Of a DNA stretch of 64,000 bases, positions 17,642-24,346 are shown in pieces (position 1 is the first letter of the stretch; every line of letters starts with the position of its first letter). The notes below the pieces were generated by a model. The model was not told where the DNA came from. It worked only from the letters and a program-made list of their open reading frames with translations, and searched no databases. Location of the stretch: assembly GCF_000717025.1 (NCBI RefSeq), contig NZ_JNXG01000003.1, positions 248,001 through 312,000 on the forward strand, given 5' to 3'. This DNA is from Streptomyces atroolivaceus. GTDB taxonomy: Bacteria > Actinomycetota > Actinomycetes > Streptomycetales > Streptomycetaceae. The position numbers were made by a program, and so were the translations under genes.

Positions 17642-18118
17642 TCAGAGCCGGCCACCGGTGAGGCGGGTGAGCGGACCCATCTGGGTCCTGGCCGTCTGGC
17701 GTCCCAGGGCGAACGCGCCACCGACCAGGCCACCGAGGCCCGCGGCGGCGCCCACGGCGATGGCCTTGCGGTGCTTGACCACGGTCCAGGCGGTGGTCGC
17801 GGTCGAGGTCACCTTGCCGGCCGTGTCCATGACGGTCTGGCGGCTGGTGTCCCAGCCGGCGACAGCGGCCCGCTTCGTCGCCAGGCCGGCCGACCGCACA
17901 CCGGTCTGCGCCGACTCGGCGGCGTCCTGGACCGAGGACTTGGCGTCCTGCGCCGATGACTTCGCCTTCGAGGTCGCGACCGCCGAGCCGGACTTGGCCT
18001 GGTTGCCGGCTGCCGCAGTGGTCTGTCGCCCCTTGGCGGCGGCCGTCCGGGCACCCGTACCGGCCTTCGCCGCAGAACCGTTCACATTCTTCTTGGTTTC
18101 TTCGCTCTCTGCAGTCAT
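17642..18118 (-). CDS. Ala/Lys-rich membrane-associated protein at the tail of the gvp operon
   Basis: The product is 158 residues of unknown family. Residues 1-75 are low-complexity Ala/Ser/Lys/Gln, resembling LEA or nucleoid-type tails. Residues 75-120 form an amphipathic helix, and a glycine-zipper hydrophobic stretch follows (AIAVGAAAGLGGLVGGAFAL). It starts 47 bases after gvpK and ends just before the operon terminator, so it is probably co-transcribed with the gas vesicle genes. A role in vesicle or membrane association is inference. The ribosome site is weak. Confidence 0.65.
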   Translation of the reverse strand: MTAESEETKKNVNGSAAKAGTGARTAAAKGRQTTAAAGNQAKSGSAVATSKAKSSAQDAKSSVQDAAESAQTGVRSAGLATKRAAVAGWDTSRQTVMDTAGKVTSTATTAWTVVKHRKAIAVGAAAGLGGLVGGAFALGRQTARTQMGPLTRLTGGRL

Positions 18119-18165
18119 GGTGTTCGTGTTACCCCTCGACGCGGCTCGAAACGGTGTGGCGGAGT

Positions 18166-18576
18166 TCAGCCGGAATCCCGTGGAAGCAACGAACCCAGCG
18201 GGCCCAGATCCAGGTTGAGGTCCTCCATGGTGAGGTCGTAGCGCTCGCAGAGCTCCGACATCCGGTCCTGGAGGATCATCAGCGTCATCCCGATGCGTTC
18301 TTCCTGGTCCTCGCGGAGATCGCCCACGTCGACCCGGTGCAGAGCGGTGCGCTCCATGAGCTGGCGCAGCAGTTCGACGATCGTCAGCACCAGTTTGATG
18401 AGGTCGCGTTCCACCGTGTCCGGGTCGGTCGCCAGGCGCTGGGCCGGGCCGCTGCGTGTGCCCTGCTCGTCGGGTCCCGCGGGTACGAGATCGAATGCGC
18501 GGGCCGCCGCTTGTGCGACCTCCTGGAGGTCCGCCGCCCGCGTACGCGGCTGCGTCTCCCCGGCTTCCTCAACCAT
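18166..18576 (-). CDS. gvpK: Gas vesicle protein GvpK
   Basis: The product is 136 residues and carries the GvpK signature core: RDLIKLVLTIVELLRQLMER then the conserved acidic tail 'MEDLNLDLGPLGSLL'. GvpK is needed for vesicle assembly in organisms where it was tested. I chose the ATG at 18576 because GAGGAG lies 6 bases ahead of it; an ATG at 18594 is in frame but has no good ribosome site. It lies between gvpS and the tail gene. Confidence 0.9.
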   Translation of the reverse strand: MVEEAGETQPRTRAADLQEVAQAAARAFDLVPAGPDEQGTRSGPAQRLATDPDTVERDLIKLVLTIVELLRQLMERTALHRVDVGDLREDQEERIGMTLMILQDRMSELCERYDLTMEDLNLDLGPLGSLLPRDSG

Positions 18577-18627
18577 GGACTGCTCCTCGTTCATCCGCCG
18601 TTGCCGTGCGGGGCGTGCGTACGGCTC

Positions 18628-18888
18628 TCACCACGGCGCCGGTTCCTCCGAGGTGATCGACCGGATCACCGCTCTCAGATTGATGTGCACGAGATCGACG
18701 TCGGCGACCGAGAGAACCAGATCTCCCGTGAGCACCGCTCCGCCGTTCAGCAACCGGTCCAGCAGGTCGATGAGCGCCACCTGGCGTCCGGCCAGTGACT
18801 CGACGGAGTCGTCGGGCGCGGCGGAAAGCCCGGCGCGGGGTTCGGCGAAACCCGCGCCGGGCATGGCCGCGCCGAGTTCGTCGTTCAT
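18628..18888 (-). CDS. gvpS: Gas vesicle protein GvpS (GvpA-like)
   Basis: The product is 86 residues with the GvpA fold: 'ALIDLLDRLLNGGAVLTGD' followed by 'LVLSVADVDLVHINLRAVI'. It is a short homologue of the structural protein, as in other Streptomyces gvp clusters. Its ATG overlaps the gvpL stop (ATGA), so translation is coupled. It is a probable minor shell or tip protein. Confidence 0.9.
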   Translation of the reverse strand: MNDELGAAMPGAGFAEPRAGLSAAPDDSVESLAGRQVALIDLLDRLLNGGAVLTGDLVLSVADVDLVHINLRAVIRSITSEEPAPW

Positions 18889-19709
18889 CGCGGTTCACCG
18901 CCGCCAGGGGCGGGCGGGGTCGCGAAGGAGTACGGCGCCCAAGGGCCCGTGACCTCGACGCGCACACCCGGTGCGTCGTCCGCGAGCCCGGTGAGGGCCG
19001 CGCGGAAGGCGTCGGCCTGGGAGCCGTGGACCAGGTAGGCGTCGTTGACGATGTTCTCGCCCGCGGCCTGGGCGAGGTCCCCCTGCTGCGGGCGGTGCGT
19101 GACGTGCGCCCTGGCGAGGCCGGCCACCCGGGCGGCCACCTCGGCCGCCACCGCACCCGCCGCCCGATAGGTCTGACGGTGGTTCTGCTGCTGGGCGCGG
19201 CGCTTCTGCAGATACGCCCGTCCAGGGCTCGCAGCCGTGTCCGTGTCCGGCCCCCGGCTGCTCACCGTGACCGCCTCGCGCGGGTCCGCGTAGACCTTCA
19301 CACCCAGCTCGACGTGACCTTCGAGGCGGGCGAGCAGAGCGGAGAACTCCGGCTCGCGCTCGTCGAGCATTCCCCGCACGCGTTCGTCGTCGAGGTAGAC
19401 GGTCACCAGGCGCATGGGCAGTACGGTCGCGTGCTCGTAGGCCGCTTCGACCACCGCGTGGTGGGTACGCGCCAGCACCTCGAGCCGGTCGAGATCCTCC
19501 ATCTGCGCCTTCACGCCCTCGGTTCCGTACGAGGCGGAGGGTACGGACGAGACCAGGGCGACGAGCTCCCCGGCGGCAACCGCCCGCAGCGGGCCTCCCT
19601 CCAGCCCGGGCAGGCCCGCGAGCGCCTCGCCGAGAGGGGTACCGGCGCGGCTGACGGCGTAGACGTAGGACATCGCCGGGCCCGTCGCCGGATCCACTTC
19701 CGCAGTCAC
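18885..19709 (-). CDS. gvpL: Gas vesicle protein GvpL (GvpL/GvpF family)
   Basis: The product is 274 residues and starts at GTG 19709, overlapping the gvpJ stop (GTGA). The GvpF/L signatures are an N-terminal 'MSYVYAVSRAG' strand, HATVLPMRLVTVYLDDERVR in the first ferredoxin-like domain, and 'VTGPWAPYSFA' at the end. GvpL/F proteins act in nucleation of vesicle assembly. It carries an N-terminal extension of 12 residues and a disordered Pro/Gly C-terminal tail. A second GvpF/L protein is encoded at 22330-23043. Confidence 0.9.
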   Translation of the reverse strand: MTAEVDPATGPAMSYVYAVSRAGTPLGEALAGLPGLEGGPLRAVAAGELVALVSSVPSASYGTEGVKAQMEDLDRLEVLARTHHAVVEAAYEHATVLPMRLVTVYLDDERVRGMLDEREPEFSALLARLEGHVELGVKVYADPREAVTVSSRGPDTDTAASPGRAYLQKRRAQQQNHRQTYRAAGAVAAEVAARVAGLARAHVTHRPQQGDLAQAAGENIVNDAYLVHGSQADAFRAALTGLADDAPGVRVEVTGPWAPYSFATPPAPGGGEPR

Positions 19710-20176
19710 TTCGACTCCTCACCTTCAGCGTTCTCCGCCTCGCCCCGCCGGGGGAGCGCGTCCTGGCCCGCCCCGGCGTCCGATGCGGCAGGCAGCCCCA
19801 CAGCGGCCCTCAGCTCGGCTATCTCGGCCCGCAGCCGCGCGTTCTCCGCTTCCACCCGATCCACCGCGGCGTCCTCCCGGGGCGCGCCCTGCACCTCGGT
19901 CCTCGCTCCGGGGCGGGCCCGGGAGGAGAGCGAGGGGTCGTGCTCCCACCAGTCGATGCCCATCTCCTTGGCCTTGTCCACGGAAGCGACCAGCAACCGC
20001 AGCTTGATCGTCAGGAGTTCGATATCGAGCAGATTGATCTGGATGTCACCCGCGATGACGACGCCCTTGTCCAGGACGCGTTCGAGGATGTCGGCCAGAT
20101 TCGCGGAGGACTGCTGCTGGCCGTACGGGGACGCTGCCGAGGTGGCCCCCATGCGGCCGGCCAGTGAATCGGTCAC
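19706..20176 (-). CDS. gvpJ: Gas vesicle protein GvpJ (GvpA-like with coiled-coil tail)
   Basis: The product is 156 residues. Residues 25-75 are the GvpA core (LADILERVLDKGVVIAGDIQ, 'LLDIELLTIKLRLLVASVDKA'), followed by the Trp-Trp motif 'MGIDWWEHDPSLS' typical of GvpJ. The C-terminal half is a short coiled coil (VEAENARLRAEIAELRAAVG) plus an acidic tail. GvpJ is a minor structural or nucleating protein. The start is GTG 20176; the ribosome site is weak, suggesting coupling to gvpZ 38 bases upstream. Confidence 0.9.
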   Translation of the reverse strand: MTDSLAGRMGATSAASPYGQQQSSANLADILERVLDKGVVIAGDIQINLLDIELLTIKLRLLVASVDKAKEMGIDWWEHDPSLSSRARPGARTEVQGAPREDAAVDRVEAENARLRAEIAELRAAVGLPAASDAGAGQDALPRRGEAENAEGEESK

Positions 20177-20213
20177 TTCGGATCAGTCCCATCCGTGCTG
20201 TGGGCGGAGCATG

Positions 20214-21416
20214 TCAGCTGCGTGCGGAAGCGGTACGGCGCCGGGGGGCCGGCTCCTCTTCTTCCTCTTCCTCAAGGGGCTCCTCCTCGGCGTCCTCGTC
20301 CTCCTCGTAGTCCTCCTCGGACCGGGGCTCGTCGGCGGGACCCTCGTCCTCCGGGTCCTCGTCCTCCTCGTCCTCCTCGTCCTCGTAGGACTCGTCCTCC
20401 GCAGGGAGTTCCTCGTCCTCCGGGGGGAGTTCCTCGTCGTCGTACTCCGCCGCGGGTTCCTCGTCCTCGCCGTCGGCCGGCTCGCCGTAGGTCTCATCGG
20501 CGTGTCCGGAGTCCGCCTCGTCGTCGCGCTCGGGCTCCTCCGCCTCGGAGCCGTTCTCCTCCTCGGCGCGGGCTTCCTCCTCCTCGACCGCCTCGTCGTG
20601 ATCCACGACGACCTCGCCGTCGCGGATCTCACCGCGCCAGCCGTCGGTCGCCTCGCCGCGCATCATGATGAACTTGCGGTAGAGCTTCAGGTCGAGGCGG
20701 GCACGGCGGCCCTGGGCGCGCCAGATGTTGCCGGTCTTCTCGAACAGCCCCTTGGGGAAGTACTCGAGGACGAGCAGGACCCGTGTCAGGTTGTCGGTGA
20801 TGGCGTGGAAGGTCACCACGCCCTTGACCGTTCCCTTGGCGCCCTCGGTGGTCCAGGTGATCCGCTCGTCCGGGACCTGCTCGGTGACGTTCGCCTTCCA
20901 GCTGCGCGTGGACTTGGCGACCTTCACCTTCCAGTTGCTGCTGGTGTCGTCGGCCTTCTCGACGCTCACGACGCCCTTGGCGAAGGTGCTGAACTCCTGG
21001 AACTGGGTCCACTGGTCGTACGCCTCGCGCACCGGCACACCGACGTCGATGTCCTCGGAGATCGTGACGCTCTTCGACTTGCCTCCGCCGCCCTTGCGCC
21101 CCTTGCCGAACAATCCCTTGACCTTGTCCTTGACGGCGTCCTTCAGGTGGGAGGCACCCGCGCTGACGGCGGCCTGAGCCGGTGACTTGCCCTCGCCGAG
21201 CGCCTTGCCGCCCTTGGCGAGGCTCTTCACCGCACCACCGGGGGCGTCCTTGCCGTCCGCGAGTCTGCCGACCCCCTCGCCGAGCCTCTGGCCGAGGTTG
21301 GTGACCGTGTGCAGCGCGCGTGCCCTGACGTAGTTCTGCAGCTCGTCCTTGAGGCGGTCGGTGGCGGGGTTCTTCGCCACGTCGTCCTTGAGCTTGCTGA
21401 AGGCGGTGTCAGCCAT
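20214..21416 (-). CDS. gvpZ: Gas vesicle operon SRPBCC protein (GvpZ type)
   Basis: The product is 400 residues. The N-terminal 110 residues are Lys/Gly-rich helices, and an SRPBCC/START-like cyclase-dehydrase domain spans about 115-270 (KSVTISEDIDVGVPVREAYD, 'QWTQFQEFSTFAKGVVSVEK'). The last 130 residues are almost pure Glu/Asp (runs such as EEPLEEEEEEEP), ending in a short basic tip. The domain usually binds hydrophobic ligands in a beta-barrel pocket. Its start lies inside the end of gvpY (8-base overlap). Its name follows the canonical Streptomyces order. Confidence 0.85.
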   Translation of the reverse strand: MADTAFSKLKDDVAKNPATDRLKDELQNYVRARALHTVTNLGQRLGEGVGRLADGKDAPGGAVKSLAKGGKALGEGKSPAQAAVSAGASHLKDAVKDKVKGLFGKGRKGGGGKSKSVTISEDIDVGVPVREAYDQWTQFQEFSTFAKGVVSVEKADDTSSNWKVKVAKSTRSWKANVTEQVPDERITWTTEGAKGTVKGVVTFHAITDNLTRVLLVLEYFPKGLFEKTGNIWRAQGRRARLDLKLYRKFIMMRGEATDGWRGEIRDGEVVVDHDEAVEEEEARAEEENGSEAEEPERDDEADSGHADETYGEPADGEDEEPAAEYDDEELPPEDEELPAEDESYEDEEDEEDEDPEDEGPADEPRSEEDYEEDEDAEEEPLEEEEEEEPAPRRRTASARS

Positions 21417-22014
21417 TGCTGCCACCCCGGTCCCGGCGTGCGTCGGACGAAGCCGTCCTGCGGGCCCCGGAGGCGGCCTTGCGGGCCGGGGCGGCCTTCT
21501 TCCGGGCACCGCCCGAGGCGGTGCGACGGGCGCCGGACGCGGCACCTCCCGCGGACTTGGCCGTCTTCTTGGCTGCTGCCTTGCGGCGCGGCGCGGGCTT
21601 CTCCTCGGTGGCCTCGTCGTCGGAGTCCTCGTCGTCCACGTCGTCCCGCGCGTCGAGGTCCTCGTCCGTCACGTCGTCCCCGGCCTCGTCCTCCTCGTCC
21701 CGCGCCTTCGCGCCGGAGGGGTCCTCGAGTTCGAGGGTGCGCTTGCGCAGGGAGTCGGCGAGGCCGGTCGCCCGCTGCGTCAGGGCGTTGGTGGCGGCCG
21801 TCTTCGTGGCGCCCACCAGCTCCTTGCGGACCTGGTCGTTGACTGTGCCGAGGAGCGGCGAGTCGGCCAGCATCCTGCCGAGCTGCTTCGGGTCCAGGTT
21901 CAGCTTCTTGCCGGCCAGGAACATCCCGAAGCCGATCGCCAGTTTGGCCTTCTTCGTGCGTCCCAGCAGGTAGCCGCCCACGAGGGCCGCGCCTATCTTC
22001 GCGTTGCCGGTCAT
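21409..22014 (-). CDS. gvpY: Gas vesicle operon protein GvpY
   Basis: The product is 201 residues. The conserved part is residues 1-75 with 'KIGAALVGGYLLGRTKKAKLA' and 'KLNLDPKQLGRML', including one short hydrophobic helix. An acidic stretch follows (DEEDEAGDDVTDEDLDARDD), then a strongly basic Ala/Lys/Arg tail with repeated 'ASGARRTAS' motifs. No enzymatic motif is seen. It is found with GvpZ in actinobacterial gvp clusters, and its function is unknown. Its basic tail mirrors the acidic tail of GvpZ, encoded by the next gene. Confidence 0.85.
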   Translation of the reverse strand: MTGNAKIGAALVGGYLLGRTKKAKLAIGFGMFLAGKKLNLDPKQLGRMLADSPLLGTVNDQVRKELVGATKTAATNALTQRATGLADSLRKRTLELEDPSGAKARDEEDEAGDDVTDEDLDARDDVDDEDSDDEATEEKPAPRRKAAAKKTAKSAGGAASGARRTASGGARKKAAPARKAASGARRTASSDARRDRGGSNG

Positions 22015-22040
22015 CTGTTGAGCACCTCAATCTCCCAAGA

Positions 22041-22298
22041 TCAGGAATTGTCGTTCAGGCGTCTCTGATAGGTCTCGCATTCCGCGAGCCAATCGAGCAG
22101 TTCGTCCTCGCGCCGGTCGAATTCTTCCTCGTCGATGTTTCCGCTCAGCAATTCACGTTCCAGCTCGGCCAACTGCGTACGTACGGGGCCGGGGTCGTAG
22201 TGTTCGCGTTCGGCGGCCAGTACCACCTGGTCGAGAACCCAGACCGTGCCCCGCATCGGGGCGAGAGGAAGGGTGAGCAGCTGGGAAATGAGGCCCAT
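22041..22298 (-). CDS. gvpG: Gas vesicle protein GvpG
   Basis: The product is 85 residues. The GvpG signature 'MGLISQLLTLPLAPMRGTVW' is at the N-terminus, and the rest is an acidic helix (LAELERELLSGNIDEEEFD). The ATG at 22298 is preceded by GGGAG; the frame is open further upstream but overlaps gvpF. It is an assembly accessory that co-occurs with GvpF. Confidence 0.88.
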   Translation of the reverse strand: MGLISQLLTLPLAPMRGTVWVLDQVVLAAEREHYDPGPVRTQLAELERELLSGNIDEEEFDRREDELLDWLAECETYQRRLNDNS

Positions 22299-22329
22299 AC
22301 GTGGGTACTCCCGTCTGCGAGGGCCGTAC

Positions 22330-23043
22330 TCAGACGAAGCTGTAGGGCGGGAGAGGGCCGTTGAGCGCGAACGTGTAGTCGTCGCCCCGGCGCTCGGCCT
22401 CCTCGTGCACCGCCTGTGCGAAAGCGGACGCCTGGTCACGCCGTACGAGGTAGGAGACGTTCAGGAAATGGGTCTTCGTGGGCTCTCCTTCGGAGATCCG
22501 CTCGGCGGCGTCCGCCAGAGAGGCCGCCACTTCCTTTCCCGCCGCTTCCTGCCGTCCCTGGATCTCGCGCGACACGAGCTCGCCGAGGGCCATCATCTGG
22601 TCCTGGGCCCCCGGATTCTCCCGGGTGTACTCGCTGAGCCGCCGGGCCTCCTGCGATTCCGCGAGAATTTCCCGCAGCAGGCTCTGCTCTTCGCGGGAGA
22701 CCTTCAGGTTGTACTCGAGACGGCCGTCCAGCTCGGAGAGGCGGGCGGTGTAGGCGTCCTTCCCCTGCTCGAGAGCGGCGCGTACCTGTTCGTCGTCGGG
22801 CCCCACCAGGCCGAAGCGCATCGGCAGTGCCGCGCCGTCGGCCATCAGCCGCTCCAGCACGCTCTGGTGCGCGACGAGATCACGCCGCTTCGCGCGCAGT
22901 TCGGCGGGGGTGTCGCTGACGACCGCGCCGAGCGCGCCCGTCTTGACGGTGCGCAGGTCCGACGCCGGCTCCCCGACTCCGGACAGGCCGTCCAGACGGA
23001 GTGGGTGGTCAGCCGCGGTGATGGCGTAGATGTAGGTCGGCAC
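22330..23043 (-). CDS. gvpF: Gas vesicle protein GvpF (GvpL/GvpF family)
   Basis: The product is 237 residues and starts at GTG 23043, three bases after the gvpA stop, with GAGGGGAGGAG just upstream. It shows the family features 'PTYIYAITAADHPLRLDG', 'MADGAALPMRFGLV', a helical middle, and the end 'LNGPLPPYSF'. GvpF binds the structural protein and starts shell assembly. Confidence 0.92.
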   Translation of the reverse strand: MPTYIYAITAADHPLRLDGLSGVGEPASDLRTVKTGALGAVVSDTPAELRAKRRDLVAHQSVLERLMADGAALPMRFGLVGPDDEQVRAALEQGKDAYTARLSELDGRLEYNLKVSREEQSLLREILAESQEARRLSEYTRENPGAQDQMMALGELVSREIQGRQEAAGKEVAASLADAAERISEGEPTKTHFLNVSYLVRRDQASAFAQAVHEEAERRGDDYTFALNGPLPPYSFV

Positions 23044-23046
23044 GGG

Positions 23047-23496
23047 TTACTCCTCCCCTCGCTGGGACGTACGACGGCTGCTGCTCGAAGCGGACGTCTT
23101 GCGCGCCGGCCGCTTCTCCTTCTCCTTGTCGTCGGAGTCGTCACGGCCGCCCTGGAGGGAGTCCGTGAAGGCCTCGACGGCGCCGGTCAGCGCGCCTTTC
23201 GACTTGCCCTTGGCGCCGCTCTCCATCGTGTCCCCGACTATGTCGGTGAGCTGGGCCGGAGCCTTGCGGCCCGACTCCAGGTCCAGTCGGTTGCACGCCT
23301 CGGCGAAGCGCAGATACGTATCCACGCTGGCCACCACGACACGTACGTCGATCTTGAGGATCTCGATACCGACGAGCGAGACACGAACGAAGGCGTCGAT
23401 GACGAGCCCCCTGTCGAGAATGAGCTCGAGAACGTCGTAGAGATTTCCGGATCCGCCACCGCTGTTGGAGGCGTTGCTCTGCTGTACGAGACTCAT
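23047..23496 (-). CDS. gvpA: Gas vesicle structural protein GvpA, with long charged tail
   Basis: The product is 149 residues. The shell-forming core is at about 18-75: [20 protein letters not shown], '[20 protein letters not shown]', '[14 protein letters not shown]'. Classical GvpA ends near residue 75; here about 75 more residues follow, rich in Lys, Ser, Asp and Arg ([16 protein letters not shown]). Long GvpA tails are known in Streptomyces. The ATG at 23496 has AGGAAG upstream; six further in-frame codons precede it. It is the main wall protein. Confidence 0.92.
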   Translation of the reverse strand: MSLVQQSNASNSGGGSGNLYDVLELILDRGLVIDAFVRVSLVGIEILKIDVRVVVASVDTYLRFAEACNRLDLESGRKAPAQLTDIVGDTMESGAKGKSKGALTGAVEAFTDSLQGGRDDSDDKEKEKRPARKTSASSSSRRTSQRGEE

Positions 23497-23558
23497 GGTC
23501 GGTCTTCCTTCCAATGAGTTGTTCTACACGGACACGGCTGCTCGGAGGACGGACCGCC

Positions 23559-23855
23559 TCAGCGGTCGACCTGTCCTCGTGAGTACCGTCGAATTCGTTC
23601 GTAGCCCACGAGTTGACCCTGGCCGTCGAGCCTCACGCGATAGGAGGCCATGACGCTCATGGTGTCCGGGATCTTCTCGATCTCGACGACTTCCACATGT
23701 GCCGTCCAGCCGTCGTCCGTCGCATTCAGCGAAGACACCGAATCGGGTTCACGCTGGAGGAGTGCGGCAAGCTGTTCGGCTGCGTTTCGCATCGCCGTGG
23801 AGACATCGACCCGGCCGTTGCCGTGATCGCTTTTGGTGTTCTCGGTCGTCGCCAT
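23559..23855 (-). CDS. gvpO: Gas vesicle protein GvpO
   Basis: The product is 98 residues with the GvpO core 'WTAHVEVVEIEKIPDTMSVM' and 'ASYRVRLDGQGQLVGYERIR', plus the terminal basic 'RYSRGQVDR'. The first 30 residues are disordered. The ATG at 23855 has AGGTGA 6 bases upstream. It is the first gene of the operon and is thought to be regulatory. The gap to gvpA is 62 bases. Confidence 0.88.
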   Translation of the reverse strand: MATTENTKSDHGNGRVDVSTAMRNAAEQLAALLQREPDSVSSLNATDDGWTAHVEVVEIEKIPDTMSVMASYRVRLDGQGQLVGYERIRRYSRGQVDR

Positions 23856-24346
23856 GTGTTTCACCTGCCGTGCGTCATCGTGGCTTCCTGCCGGGCTCGT
23901 TCGGTCAGCCATCCGTTCGGGGCTGAACTTCGCGTGCCCATGAGATCCGAACGTATGCATGAAGGCTCATCACGCCTTCCACACAGCTGCGGATTTTCGG
24001 CACGCATGGGCTCCCGGCCGCCCCGCCCGGCCGGACCGCCGACCGGGACACGGAAAGGCCCTGCCGCGTCGGGGGACAGCGCGGCAGGGCCCGTGAAGCC
24101 GGGTGCCCGGGACGGGGACTCCGCATGCCGTCCTGGGGCCGGTGTGGCCGGAGTCACCGCGTCTGCCGGGGCTCGGCAGGGGAAGGACGAGCGCCTCGAC
24201 GCCGGTTCGGCGGCCGGGGCCGAGCCGCGGTACGCGTACCTGATCGAGGAGGTGACATGTGAACAGGCGACCACCGGCTCCGAGAGGAAATCCGTTGTCC
24301 TCGTGCACACAATGGAATGGGGAACCAAGAGACGGAGGTAACGCTC
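23856..24346. other. Divergent intergenic region between gvpO and the protease-nuclease gene
   Basis: No credible gene fits here; open frames are GC-bias shadows. The region must hold the divergent promoters of the gvp operon and of the trypsin-nuclease gene, but I see no clear consensus -35/-10 pair. A strong hairpin lies in the middle (24057-24091). Confidence 0.5.
24057..24091. terminator. Hairpin in the gvpO / protease-nuclease gap
   Basis: The arms GGCCCTGCCGCG (24057-24068) and the exact complement (24080-24091) form a 12-bp stem with an 11-base loop. It could be a bidirectional terminator between two divergently transcribed leaders or a leftover from a lost gene. Confidence 0.5.
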
